Counted from the first letter of the stretch, positions 17,114 through 26,955 are shown. The stretch: 40,858 nt of DNA from an uncultured Candidatus Berkelbacteria bacterium (GCA_903851235.1 CAINNR010000027.1:1-40858); one strand, 5' to 3'. The notes: generated by a model from the sequence alone, not told the origin. Numbers and translations are program-made.

Positions 17114-19108
17114 TTAAAAACCAACGCCGGTGTTTGGTAAGGAGACGGCGGTCAATGTTGAGCTGGCATAATGGCTTTGGGCCGTGTATGAACCATTGGT
17201 GTCATACGCTCGAACATAAATCGTTCTTGGCTGGCCAGACGAGGAGTTTGGTACAGCACAGCTGAAACTTTCTCTCGTCGAGTTGAAAGCTCCATCGGTT
17301 GGCGTACAGTCACTCCAATCAGCCGAATAAGCATTACTGCCAAGGCTGTATTGGACCATCGCAATATTGGTTGTAGAGTTCGGGGCTGACACAATCCCAG
17401 TAACGCTGGTGGTGATATTGCCTAGGTAAAAAATACTGGAATCCATAGTAATCGTATGGGGAAAATTATAAACAAGATAAACATCTCCGGCGTCTCTTAA
17501 CCCCGGATCGGCGCTATAACCGTAGGCCGCTCCAGCAAGAAGATCCGGCTGACCATCACCATTCATGTCCTCAAACCTCGTATTATCACCGCCGGGGAAA
17601 CTTTGACTATCTGTAGCTCCATCATATCTAACGCTGTAAACCGAGTCCGCATCAAGATTGTTTCCAGTACCCTTATAAGTAGCAAGCATACTACCAAAAA
17701 AAACATAAAGAGTACCGGAAAATTGTCTGGAATTATGACTTGCAGCCGGAGCGCTGGAAACGATGTCTAAAACGCCATCATTATTGACATCAACCAAAGC
17801 CAGATAGTGAAATGACAAACTGTCGTTTTGCGCTGAACCGTCGATTCGTATATTGTAGTTGTTGGTATTTGTCATATCAATCATTTGGCCGGGCCCCGAG
17901 TATTTACTAATCAGACTGCTATATATGACATAAATCGACCCTGAATTTGTTTTAGAGTTATAATCTGCCTGTTGTCCCCCCAAGACTAAATCGGTTTTAC
18001 CGTCTCCATCGATATCTCCACTTACACTGGGAGAAACAGCCAATTTCTCGTCCGCCGACCCGTAATATAAAATACTGTAATTGGCAGAGTTGGCCAGATC
18101 AATATTCTGCCCAACACCAAGGTGACTGTTTACCAGCGAATTATTAATTACGTAGATAGCACCGCTACTACTTCTTGAGGCAATACTTGCCGTCACAGAG
18201 CCAACCATTAGATCCAATTTACCATCGCTGTCAATATCGGCTACGTTGATATCGGGATCGCCAAGATCATCCCCGGATGAAGCCCCATCATACCTCAAAT
18301 TATATTTTGATGGATCTGACATATCGATAGTCTGGCCAACACCCGAGTAACCGCTCAACAAACTATCATAGACTATCCAAACAGCCCCCGAACGACCATT
18401 ACCATAATGTGCTTGAGTAGAATCCATTATCAGATCATTTTTCCCGTTGTTATTAAGATCAGCAACAGTAGAATAGTCACCAAAATTGTCTGTTGCTGAG
18501 GCGCCATCGAACCGCATATTCCAATTGGTCGAAATTGCCATATCAACGTTGTTTCCCGTTCCGGAGTATTTATCTATCAGAGAATCTAATATTACATACA
18601 GAGAACCTGACGTGGGCCTACCATTGGGACTTTCAAGTACTCCAGCCACGACGATGTCCGGTTTGCCGTTATTATTGACATCAGCAGTAAACGCACTAGC
18701 ATAACCGAACCTGCCATTTATCGTTGACCCGTCATATCTGATTGTATAATTTGATGGGTCGGAAAGTTCGACATCTTTTCCCGTACCAATGATTTTGTTA
18801 TATAAGGTTCCGTTAATGTAATATAGTGACCCGGAATCAGTTCTCCCGTTATTGTCAGCTCTTTCAGCACCTACAATAAAATCTTTTATGCCATCGCCAT
18901 CGACATCTGCAGCTGAAATGCTATCAAACCTTCCTAATTTATCAGCGACGGTCGCCCCTTTAAATCGGATATTGTAGCTCGCTGGGTCGGCCATATCGTG
19001 GGTAGCGGGTGTAGAAGCTAAGACATTTAACTTCAAAATGGGCAACAAAAAACCGACAACAAGAGCAGTCAAGACAAAAATATATTTCCATTTCACGAAT
19101 ATCTTCAT
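17114..19108 (-). CDS. Secreted FG-GAP/integrin-alpha-like seven-bladed beta-propeller protein
   Basis: Signal-peptide-like N-terminus; seven DxDxDG-type motifs (ADVDGDGIKD, ADVNNNGKPD, ADLNNNGKND, ADIDSDGKLD, GDIDGDGKTD, VDVNNDGVLD, EDMNGDGQPD); ends SLPNTGVGF. Confidence 0.85.
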   Translation of the reverse strand: MKIFVKWKYIFVLTALVVGFLLPILKLNVLASTPATHDMADPASYNIRFKGATVADKLGRFDSISAADVDGDGIKDFIVGAERADNNGRTDSGSLYYINGTLYNKIIGTGKDVELSDPSNYTIRYDGSTINGRFGYASAFTADVNNNGKPDIVVAGVLESPNGRPTSGSLYVILDSLIDKYSGTGNNVDMAISTNWNMRFDGASATDNFGDYSTVADLNNNGKNDLIMDSTQAHYGNGRSGAVWIVYDSLLSGYSGVGQTIDMSDPSKYNLRYDGASSGDDLGDPDINVADIDSDGKLDLMVGSVTASIASRSSSGAIYVINNSLVNSHLGVGQNIDLANSANYSILYYGSADEKLAVSPSVSGDIDGDGKTDLVLGGQQADYNSKTNSGSIYVIYSSLISKYSGPGQMIDMTNTNNYNIRIDGSAQNDSLSFHYLALVDVNNDGVLDIVSSAPAASHNSRQFSGTLYVFFGSMLATYKGTGNNLDADSVYSVRYDGATDSQSFPGGDNTRFEDMNGDGQPDLLAGAAYGYSADPGLRDAGDVYLVYNFPHTITMDSSIFYLGNITTSVTGIVSAPNSTTNIAMVQYSLGSNAYSADWSDCTPTDGAFNSTRESFSCAVPNSSSGQPRTIYVRAYDTNGSYTAQSHYASSTLTAVSLPNTGVGF

Positions 19109-19261
19109 ATTTATTTACTCAAATAGACCGAGCTAGATGATTAAACTATTTCTCCCCCAATTATTGCCTGACATATATATTTTATCGCAGAAGAACCAAG
19201 TTAGAAATCCAGCGATATAACAGTTGGCACTGATAGTACTAATAATTTTTTAAATCATCGG

Positions 19262-21211
19262 CTAAAAACCGACGCCGGTATTGGGAAAGGCAACAGTACT
19301 ACCTGGAAAATTGAATGTCATGGTTGGTTGATCAACCGATGCCGTAATTACGCCATCGGTGTCGATTGCTCGAAAAGTTACCTGTTGACTGGTTGCAAAA
19401 CTCCTATCAAATGAGCAACTGAAGTTTGCCGAGTCGCCGTTAAATGATCCACCGACCGGTATACAATTGTTCCAATTTCCACTACCGATTTTGTATTCGA
19501 CTAATGATGGTTTGGTTACTGACTTTGAGTAATCAATTGTGCCGGAAATTTGATAATTATTGCCCGAGATAACCAAACTTGATGAGTTAACAGAAATCGT
19601 GTGCGGAAAACCAAGGATTATATAAAACGCACCAGCATCAGTTGCTCCGTTATTATCAATAAATGATGATTCCACCAATATGTCTTGACTACCGTCAGCG
19701 TTAATATCAAAAGTCTCCAAACTCATACCCAATTCGTCCATCGACAACTCTCCATCATACCTCCGCGAGAAAACGCCGGTATCATTGACACCAAACTCGA
19801 TAGTTTGGCCCAACTGATGCATCTTGGAGTTGAACAAGCTATTTTCCAGAACATAGATTGAGCCATTGTAGGTAAGCCCATGGCTTGAAGCTCCCATGAA
19901 AGTTATTAAAATTTCGTCAAGAGAGTCGTTGTTAATGTCGGCGTAGCTAAACATTGGTACACCGCCAGGAGCTATACTATTGTTAATTCTTAGGGAATAA
20001 TTGTTGGCATTTAATAGGTCAACTTCTTTGTGACCCGAGTAGGAACGACCGAAAACCGAATCCGGGACATAATAAAGCGCTCCATAGCCCTGTGATCCTG
20101 GCGGTATTTCATAGCCCGATGAAGACAAGAACAAATCCCTGATACCGTCTCCATCAACGTCATAATCGAATGTTTCAGATAAATTGTACATTTGAGAGTT
20201 ATCTGCAGGTCCGTCAAACTCGATATTATATGTGCTTGGTTGACCAACATTATAGGCGTGCCCATCTTGGAACCCAGACATCGTGGTGTCATCGATCACC
20301 CAAATAGCACCATTGTTGACTCTGCCTAGGGTACTGGCATGAGCGGAACTAATAATCGTTTCATTTTTCGAATCAGAATCAAGATCTTTAACCATTGGGA
20401 ATGAAAACACATCATTGGCACTGGCGCCGTCAATACGAAAACTGTAGTTGGTAACTCCCAGATAGTCAAATGTATAATTATTGCCGGTCGGCGTCACGAT
20501 CTGGCTTCTGATTAATCCGTTTCGCAAAAAATACGCCGAACCGCTGTTGCCACCGTTATTATCTGCATGACCAGCACCGACAATAATGTCTGGCGTTCCA
20601 TCGTTATCAAAATCTTCACTGGAAAATCCGTCTCGCGAGATCCTATCTCCGCCTGCGGCCCCATCATAACGTATAGTAAAGTTATTGTTACTTGCCATAT
20701 CAATGTTGTTGCCTGTACCGGAATATCTAGCCAATATAGTACCACTGACTAAATACAGAGAGCCACTTTGGCTTCCGTTATAGTCGACTATGGAAGAACC
20801 GACTAATAAATCCGGCTTGCCGTCTCGATCGAAATCAGCAACTTTAATATTTTTTTCCGCTAAATTATCACCATCCTTTGGACCGTCAAACCTTAAACTG
20901 TACTTTGTCGGGTCGGATAGATTGATCGTTTGCTTGGTTTGAATCAAACTCTGGAGCAGAGAATCATATATAACATAGAGAGCGCCATTTTCAACCCTGC
21001 CATACGTGCTGGCCGAATAAGCGTCTAAGACCAAATCTGGTTTTCCGTTGCCATTAACATCCATGAAATGTGAATTTCGAAAGTCGCCACCTAACTGATC
21101 GCCGGCACTAGCACCTTCGATTTTGAGGTTGTAAGTTGAAGGATCGTTAAACCAATGAATTTGCGGGTCGGAACTTCCGGCCACAACAGGCTTGACCAGA
21201 AAAGTCGACAA
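19262..21211 (-). CDS. Secreted FG-GAP/integrin-alpha-like seven-bladed beta-propeller protein (paralogue)
   Basis: Seven metal-binding-loop motifs (MDVNGNGKPD, ADFDRDGKPD, EDFDNDGTPD, KDLDSDSKNE, YDVDGDGIRD, ADINNDSLDE, FDINADGSQD); ends AFPNTGVGF. Confidence 0.85.
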   Translation of the reverse strand: MSTFLVKPVVAGSSDPQIHWFNDPSTYNLKIEGASAGDQLGGDFRNSHFMDVNGNGKPDLVLDAYSASTYGRVENGALYVIYDSLLQSLIQTKQTINLSDPTKYSLRFDGPKDGDNLAEKNIKVADFDRDGKPDLLVGSSIVDYNGSQSGSLYLVSGTILARYSGTGNNIDMASNNNFTIRYDGAAGGDRISRDGFSSEDFDNDGTPDIIVGAGHADNNGGNSGSAYFLRNGLIRSQIVTPTGNNYTFDYLGVTNYSFRIDGASANDVFSFPMVKDLDSDSKNETIISSAHASTLGRVNNGAIWVIDDTTMSGFQDGHAYNVGQPSTYNIEFDGPADNSQMYNLSETFDYDVDGDGIRDLFLSSSGYEIPPGSQGYGALYYVPDSVFGRSYSGHKEVDLLNANNYSLRINNSIAPGGVPMFSYADINNDSLDEILITFMGASSHGLTYNGSIYVLENSLFNSKMHQLGQTIEFGVNDTGVFSRRYDGELSMDELGMSLETFDINADGSQDILVESSFIDNNGATDAGAFYIILGFPHTISVNSSSLVISGNNYQISGTIDYSKSVTKPSLVEYKIGSGNWNNCIPVGGSFNGDSANFSCSFDRSFATSQQVTFRAIDTDGVITASVDQPTMTFNFPGSTVAFPNTGVGF

Positions 21212-21324
21212 AACAAAAATCAGGCAGAAAAACCATTGCCAGATATTGTTCGATAATTTAACGAAAATATTCCCTCCTTGATAAAACTCAGGATTAATTT
21301 TATTCTATCACAAAAATTTATTTT

Positions 21325-21411
21325 TGGTGGGCGAAAGAGGACTTGAACCTCCACGACCTTGCGGCCACAGCGCTCTGAACGCTGCGTGTCTACCAATTCC
21401 ACCATTCGCCC
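21325..21411 (-). tRNA. tRNA-Leu(CAG)
   Basis: RC gggcgaatggtggaattggtagacacgCAGCG-ttCAGag-CGCTG..GGTTCAAGTCCtctttcgcccACCA. Confidence 0.93.
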
Positions 21412-21457
21412 GTTTTATTGAATTGCAAATCATGTGATCAATTCATACTGCTTATTA

Positions 21458-23029
21458 TTACGGCCGTACTCTCTTGGTTTTTAAATACCAATTGGAAAAA
21501 TCGTTCAGATGATCCCATGGTTCGAAACCTTTGATGCCGACGATTCCCAAAACCGAGGACTTGGTTGAAAAAACGAAGTTTTGGTTTGGCAGAAATATTA
21601 CCGGAACTTGGTCGCTAAGAATGGCAAAAAATTGATCATATTTCTGGTTTCTCGCCCTGCTGTCGGCTGTCATTCTGGCGTCCTCCAAAAGCAGATCGGC
21701 GGCTTTATTGGAAAAACCGGAGAAATTATTGCCGCTGGCAATTTGGCTCGAATGCCAAAAAGGATATGGATCGCGGTCGTAACTGGAATCAAAGCCGTAC
21801 AAAACCGCTTCGTAATCCCGCTTGGCCAATAAATTGGTATAATCCACAGCGCCTTTTTTGTCGATGGTGATGTTGATTCCACGTTTAGCATATTCGGTTT
21901 GCAAATTTTCAGCGGTCGAAACGGAAAGCGGCTTATCCAAAACCAGAAGTTTAAACGATATTTTCGGAGAAAATATCTGGCTGGAATTTATTTTTTTTCG
22001 GATGGCAACATCTTTGAATTTATTGTTGGCGAGGTTGAAAACCAAACCAAAATCACGCGAAGTTGTAAATGAGAAGTTGGAAACATCATCTTTCTTGATC
22101 GTAAGACCGGCAACAGCCGAACTGCCAAACCAGGAGTTGAACTTGTCACTCGCCTGAGTTTCATCGCTTGTAATCTGGAAATCAACCTCAGAGATGTACG
22201 GCTTCTGACCAAAATAATTTTCCGACCTCTGGAGAATCACCTCATCAATTGAATTATTGTTACCGGAAACCGCTTTGTCGAATTTATATGGTCCGGTCCC
22301 AACTGGTGAAGAAGAAATTGACGAAGCATCAATATGGGCGGGAATAATTCCAAACAAAGTATTATAGATAAAAGCTCCATAGGGGCTCTTCAGTTGGAAA
22401 ACTACCGTATTTTGGTCGGGAGTTGTAACCCCAACATCCGCCCAAGCGTCAAAATATGGGCTTTTGATGTTATCATCCTTTATTGAATTGATAGTCGCTG
22501 CAACATCAGCCGATGAAAATTCGGCGCCATCCTGCCAAACAACGTTGTCACGCAAATGGAAGGTGTAAGTTTTGCCATCAGCCGAAATTTCCCAACTCTT
22601 TGCCAGATCCGGCGCGATTGTGCCATCGGCAATGATTTTTGTCAGCCCCGAATAGATTAGTTGATTGATCGTTCTGTCGGTGTCGGTTTTTGCCAAAACC
22701 GGATTTAAATATTTCGCCTCTCCGACTAAAACTTCAGAATAAGTCCCGCCAACGGCCGGAACCTTATTAGTTTTTGATAACCAATCGCGATCGAATTTAT
22801 AACCACTAAGGCCGAGAAAAATGACTAGCAAAATACCGAGCGCAATTTTATCGACTCGATTTAAAACTCGTGGCAAGCGGGTTAAGCGACGAAAAAAATT
22901 CCCGGTGATTGATATTAGCGGTTTGATTTTGTCTGATAAAATAGTTCCCCAATTCCTAACTATTCGTTTTTTGTTTTTTGTTTTTTGTTTTTTCTCCCTA
23001 TGTCCCCAAAAATCGCTGATGTCAGCCAT
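21458..23029 (-). CDS. ABC-type peptide/solute-binding protein (SBP_bac_5 family)
   Basis: TM near N-terminus; 'GTYSEVLVGEAKYLNPVLAKTDTDRTINQLIYSGLTKI..DGTIAPDLAKSWEISADGKTYTFHLRDNVVWQDG'. Confidence 0.9.
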   Translation of the reverse strand: MADISDFWGHREKKQKTKNKKRIVRNWGTILSDKIKPLISITGNFFRRLTRLPRVLNRVDKIALGILLVIFLGLSGYKFDRDWLSKTNKVPAVGGTYSEVLVGEAKYLNPVLAKTDTDRTINQLIYSGLTKIIADGTIAPDLAKSWEISADGKTYTFHLRDNVVWQDGAEFSSADVAATINSIKDDNIKSPYFDAWADVGVTTPDQNTVVFQLKSPYGAFIYNTLFGIIPAHIDASSISSSPVGTGPYKFDKAVSGNNNSIDEVILQRSENYFGQKPYISEVDFQITSDETQASDKFNSWFGSSAVAGLTIKKDDVSNFSFTTSRDFGLVFNLANNKFKDVAIRKKINSSQIFSPKISFKLLVLDKPLSVSTAENLQTEYAKRGINITIDKKGAVDYTNLLAKRDYEAVLYGFDSSYDRDPYPFWHSSQIASGNNFSGFSNKAADLLLEDARMTADSRARNQKYDQFFAILSDQVPVIFLPNQNFVFSTKSSVLGIVGIKGFEPWDHLNDFSNWYLKTKRVRP

Positions 23030-23044
23030 GGTTCTCCTTGGAGA

Positions 23045-23266
23045 TTAAGATAGAAAAAGCGGGATTGTTACCGAGGCGACAAACAGAACAATAAAAACAA
23101 TGGTTGCATAAAAGAGCACCTTTTCCAGTCCACGTTTTGAACGATAAAAATTGCCTTCGCCACCAAACGCGCCACCCAAACCTGACCCCTGTTGTTGCAT
23201 CAAAATCGAGACAATAACCAATATTGCTAAAACCAACTGAACGATTTGCAATGTTTTTGTAAGCAT
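23045..23266 (-). CDS. secG: Preprotein translocase subunit SecG
   Basis: 73 aa; 'LQIVQLVLAILVIVSILMQQQGSGLGGAFGG..YRSKRGLEKVLFYATIV'. Confidence 0.92.
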   Translation of the reverse strand: MLTKTLQIVQLVLAILVIVSILMQQQGSGLGGAFGGEGNFYRSKRGLEKVLFYATIVFIVLFVASVTIPLFLS

Positions 23267-23386
23267 AATATATTAATTCAAAAATTAAAACTCAAAATGC
23301 AAAATTCAGAAATTTACTATCAGAGTTTGTCCACCGTAGACGAACTCGATAATTTTATATTTTGATTTTTAAATTTTAATTTTTTT

Positions 23387-23684
23387 TGGTGCCGATGGCC
23401 AGAATCGAACTGGCGACACGAGGATTTTCCTCTGGTTGGACTATCTCATCACCCTGCCATTGTCAAATGTCGTGGGGTGCCGGGCGCTAATGCAGGATTA
23501 TCGTTGGGGCTCACCTGCTAGTCTCTACACCTTATCGCAAACTTTTAACCCTTGCGATCTTGGCTCGGGATTGTCTTTTAATCTCTCAAAAGAGTTTCCC
23601 CGAATTCACCCGGTTTTTAATCGTTGATTACTCAACGATGGACCGAAAATTCAGTCCACTGCTCTACCACTGAGCTACATCGGC
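23387..23684 (-). tRNA. tRNA-Phe(GAA) interrupted by a group I intron
   Basis: Exon 1 GCCGATGTAGCTCAGTGGTAGAGCAGTGGACT; exon 2 GAAAATCCTCGTGTCGCCAGTTCGATTCTGGCCATCGGCACCA. Acceptor GCCGATG/CATCGGC pairs fully; T-stem GCCAG/CTGGC. Confidence 0.93.
23430..23652 (-). other. Group I intron (IC3-like), 223 nt, between U33 and G34 of tRNA-Phe
   Basis: P1: exon GGACU with IGS GGUCC (U.G at splice site); P10: IGS UUUUC with 3' exon GAAAA; P2: ATCGTTGA/TCAACGAT; core strings 'TTCGGGGAAACTC', 'CCCGAGCCAAG', 'AAGGTGTAGAGACTAG', 'GAGATAGTCC'; ends in G. Confidence 0.92.
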
Positions 23685-23863
23685 ATAAAATTGAAACTTT
23701 ACTCCTTGCATCCAACCTACAATTTTCAAATTCAATTTTGAATCCATGATTGTTAGATGCAAAGTTCCGTTTTCCAATTTCTTCCCCCGATATTCTTTTT
23801 TGATTCAACAATCCGTAGTCTCCAAAAAATTTTCTGTTTTAATTATTGGTTGGTTATCTATCT

Positions 23864-23937
23864 TGGAGGCCTCGGCCGGAATTGAACCGGCGTACGCGGT
23901 TTTGCAGACCGCTGCGTAACCACTCCGCCACGAGGCC
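23864..23937 (-). tRNA. tRNA-Cys(GCA)
   Basis: RC ggcctcgtggcggagtggttacgcaGCGGT-ctGCAaa-ACCGCgtacgccggttcaattccggccgaggccTCCA. Confidence 0.93.
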
Positions 23938-24062
23938 AGTCTATTGAATATCTTAACTCAATTAGTTATTTTTGTAAATGATTTCCATCGCAGAGCCTTT
24001 ACAATTCTGATTTTTTTTGCCATACTGTTAGTGCCGATCGTGCTGAATTAAGAAAGAAGGTG

Positions 24063-24620
24063 ATGAATTTGATGTCATATGCCGGTCATGGTTATCCACT
24101 CCCAACATGGACCGCCAATTCCGTCGGGGACATTGACTTCAAAGTCATCAAAGAAGCAGGTGTCCTGTATTGTCTGCTAGACTTGGACGGAACTTTCACT
24201 CCGACGTTGTCAATGGATGTTTGTCAAAACGCAGTTAGAAACATCCAAACCGCCTTGTGGGAGGGTTTTATCCGAGCGGCTTGTATTATTTCCAATGTCG
24301 GAGTTTGGCCACTAGCCCATCGTGTTTCGGCGATTGCCACAAAGTACCACTTGCCACATCATGCCTGCTACTGGCCTTGGCCGATGAAACCTTCGGTCAA
24401 AGCTTTCGAACACGCCTCGGCGTTGATCACATCCGATACCGATCACCATAAATTTGTAATCATTGGTGATCAGCGTTCTGACATGGAAGCGACTAAGTAC
24501 GGGTATCGGACGATTCTGGTTCCACCTCTTGGAACATCGACCTGGTGGAATAGTTGGAAACGTAAGATGGAAGATGACCACCGGCGCCGAATAGGCGCAA
24601 GATTCCCCCACGAACTTTAA
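24063..24620 (+). CDS. HAD-superfamily hydrolase (YqeG-like subfamily IIIA)
   Basis: 'LLDLDGTFTPT', 'ACIISNVG', 'KPSVKAFEHA', 'FVIIGDQRSDMEATKYGYRTILVPPL'. Promoter-like TTTACA-17-CATACT and SD GAAAGAAGGTGAT; start may be 24063 or 24072; terminator ATCGCgg..ctGCGATTTTTTTT. Confidence 0.8.
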   Translation: MNLMSYAGHGYPLPTWTANSVGDIDFKVIKEAGVLYCLLDLDGTFTPTLSMDVCQNAVRNIQTALWEGFIRAACIISNVGVWPLAHRVSAIATKYHLPHHACYWPWPMKPSVKAFEHASALITSDTDHHKFVIIGDQRSDMEATKYGYRTILVPPLGTSTWWNSWKRKMEDDHRRRIGARFPHEL

Positions 24621-24688
24621 TCGCGGCTAATACTGCGATTTTTTTTATCTTTACAATTTCTATTAGTTTTGATAACATTTTATCAGTT

Positions 24689-24764
24689 GCGAGAGTAGCT
24701 CAGTTGGTAGAGCGCGTCCTTGCCAAGGATGAGGTCGCGGGTTCAAGTCCCGTCTCTCGCTCCA
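24689..24764 (+). tRNA. tRNA-Gly(GCC)
   Basis: gcgagagtagctcagttggtagagcgCGTCC-ttGCCaa-GGATGaggtcgcgggttcaagtcccgtctctcgcTCCA. Confidence 0.94.
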
Positions 24765-24794
24765 TACCCACTATATATATGATAAAAAAATATT

Positions 24795-25136
24795 ATGAGC
24801 AGAAAAAGTCGACTAAAAAAGAAAAATAAGCAAAAATTACAGAAGCGTTTCGAGGAAGTTTCGCCGCAAGTAGAAGACGAAGTTGTTGACGATTTGACAG
24901 TTGATTCCGATCAGTCAAATCAAGTTGATAAGAAAAAAGTCGTGGCGGCAGAATCGGATAGTATCATTGACACACCAACTCGCAAATTGATCGGCCGAGA
25001 TGTCCGAATGATACTTTTCACTCTCGTCGGGTTAGCGATAGTTCTTGTTGCGGTCAAAATTCTTCAACAACAAAGCGGTTATATCGACACTTTTGGCAAT
25101 TGGCTCTACAAGATCACAAATATACAGACGATGTAA
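24795..25136 (+). CDS. Small single-pass membrane protein
   Basis: ORF 113 aa; basic/acidic N-terminus, one TM 'MILFTLVGLAIVLVAVKIL'; terminator aaTCCAAAC..GTTTGGAtttt. Confidence 0.65.
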   Translation: MSRKSRLKKKNKQKLQKRFEEVSPQVEDEVVDDLTVDSDQSNQVDKKKVVAAESDSIIDTPTRKLIGRDVRMILFTLVGLAIVLVAVKILQQQSGYIDTFGNWLYKITNIQTM

Positions 25137-25169
25137 TTACTAAAATCCAAACGCAGGAAGTTTGGATTT

Positions 25170-25337
25170 TTATTTTGAACTATATTGATGTCGAAGCTTT
25201 GAGTTTTCTATAAGTTCTGTTTCTCTGCCGACTGATGCTGCGATGCTTCGGCAACATCGGCCGATGACAACTTCGACCTCAACCGGAAAAGCGTCGAGCC
25301 CAAATGCCGCACAACTTTTTACTTTGGTAATTTTCAT
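25170..25337 (-). pseudogene. Truncated ComM/Mg-chelatase-like N-terminus
   Basis: MKITKVKSCAAFGLDAFPVEVEVVIGR resembles the ComM N-terminus, then diverges and stops; good SD GGGAGGAG upstream. Confidence 0.45.
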
Positions 25338-25509
25338 GCCTGCGACTCCTCCCAAATTATCTTCCGACAGATGACCCTGTGGGCAACTTAAACGAACTTA
25401 CCAATAAATCTGATCAAACGATTTTATTAAAGCGAGAGTATTGCAGAATTTTTAGTGAAATGATATATATTAAAAGCTGGTCGCATAACTCACTACAGGA
25501 GAACCGATC

Positions 25510-25995
25510 ATGCCCGGGTTGCTCGATAAATCATTGGCCACAAATGCAATTGGTTTGGTACTGCCAACAATCAAAAAGGCAATGAGAGAAGGAGTTGTTA
25601 AACGTCGCCATCTGGCGATCGTGATTGTTGACAATGAGATATGTGAACCAATTTCTCCATTGGTCGAATATTTCATCGGCGGCAAAAAAAATTGGAAACA
25701 TCCGTACGACAAGATCGCTTGGGATAAAATTCACCTGTCAATCAGAACCGGATTTGATTCAGGATATGTGATTTCCCAAGCACCACATTTGCTCCTTGAT
25801 TACGATCCGCCATATGCCGGCAGTGTCGCTGATGAAGGTTTCATTGTCGCCTGCTCCGGTGTCCAGAGTTATTTCGACGAAATGTTTGCTCGCATGATTG
25901 CCGCGGCTTGTAAAGCACTATGTCAGGAGAAAATGGCAATAGAAGTTCTCCCATCTGGCAGGGGCACTGTCGGAGTCAATCCAGATTTAGAATAA
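25510..25995 (+). CDS. Hypothetical protein, possibly GlcG/HbpS (DUF336)-like
   Basis: 'LAIVIVDNE...YDKIAWDKIHLSIRTGFDS...GSVADEGFIVACSGVQSYFDEMFARMIAAACKAL'; promoter TTGCAG-17-TATATT; terminator GCGCGAACGatttCGTTCGCGCTTTTTTT. Confidence 0.55.
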   Translation: MPGLLDKSLATNAIGLVLPTIKKAMREGVVKRRHLAIVIVDNEICEPISPLVEYFIGGKKNWKHPYDKIAWDKIHLSIRTGFDSGYVISQAPHLLLDYDPPYAGSVADEGFIVACSGVQSYFDEMFARMIAAACKALCQEKMAIEVLPSGRGTVGVNPDLE

Positions 25996-26034
25996 CAGCC
26001 GAGCATTGCGCGAACGATTTCGTTCGCGCTTTTT

Positions 26035-26955
26035 TTATTTCAAAAATTTTTTAATTTCTTTTCTCGCTGATTGCAAATTTTTGCACCAAACAATTTCCGG
26101 AAAGCGTCGGAACCAAGTCAACTGTCTTCGGGCATAAGCATGAATGGCAAATTTCATTCTAGCTTTCATTTCTTCAAATTCAATTTTGTTTATTCCCCCT
26201 TCAGTTCTTTGGTTCTTCAGCAAAAATTCTGCAAGAATTCTATATTCCAACCCAATTTTCTCCAACCACTTCGGATCGACGCCGAAATTCAATAATTCTT
26301 GAACTTCGGTAATGAACCCCTCTTCGAACCAATTTTCGACTCGTTGATCTATCCGTCGATAAAGAATTTCCCGCGGCAGATCAACAGCAATTTGCAAAAC
26401 TTCAAAATCCGGTTTCTTCTTCTTCACAATTTCACCGGACTGCGCCCGCTCAATTGCGCGGATTACCCGATGAGGATTATTAAAATCTAGTTGTAAGTCA
26501 TCGGTCTTAAGCCGTAAGCAAATCCTCTGCAGCTCCTTTAATGTTTTGCCTTCCAATTCTTCTCTCTTGAATTTTTTGACATTCGAACTTTGAACTTTGA
26601 ATTTTTCAGTTACGAGTTGAAATCCTTCGACAAGTGACTGAACATAAAGTCCCGTTCCACCGACGATAATTGGTGTTTTGTCACGAGAAAAGAGATTGTC
26701 GATGATCAATCTGGCGCGCTTTAGCCAATCAAACATCGTAAAACTCTCCCCCGGATCGCAAATATCGATTAAATGATATTTAACATTGCCGTAATCATTT
26801 AAATCTTTTCCGGTGCCAATATCGAGTTGCCGATAAACTTGCCTTGAATCGGCTGAGATAATTTCACCTTGGTATTTTTTGGCAATTGAAACTCCCCAGT
26901 CGGTTTTCCCGCTAGCCGTCGGCCCAACAATAGCAATAATTTTTCGTTTTTCCAT
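26035..26955 (-). CDS. miaA: tRNA dimethylallyltransferase
   Basis: 'MEKRKIIAIVGPTASGKTDWGVSIAKKYQGEIISADSRQVYRQLDIGTGK', 'PHRVIRAIE', 'YARRQLTWFRRF'. Confidence 0.95.
   Translation of the reverse strand: MEKRKIIAIVGPTASGKTDWGVSIAKKYQGEIISADSRQVYRQLDIGTGKDLNDYGNVKYHLIDICDPGESFTMFDWLKRARLIIDNLFSRDKTPIIVGGTGLYVQSLVEGFQLVTEKFKVQSSNVKKFKREELEGKTLKELQRICLRLKTDDLQLDFNNPHRVIRAIERAQSGEIVKKKKPDFEVLQIAVDLPREILYRRIDQRVENWFEEGFITEVQELLNFGVDPKWLEKIGLEYRILAEFLLKNQRTEGGINKIEFEEMKARMKFAIHAYARRQLTWFRRFPEIVWCKNLQSARKEIKKFLK

Noticed and set aside
23436-23627. Plus-strand 63-aa ORF
   Set aside because: Lies antisense within the group I intron; explained by intron structure.
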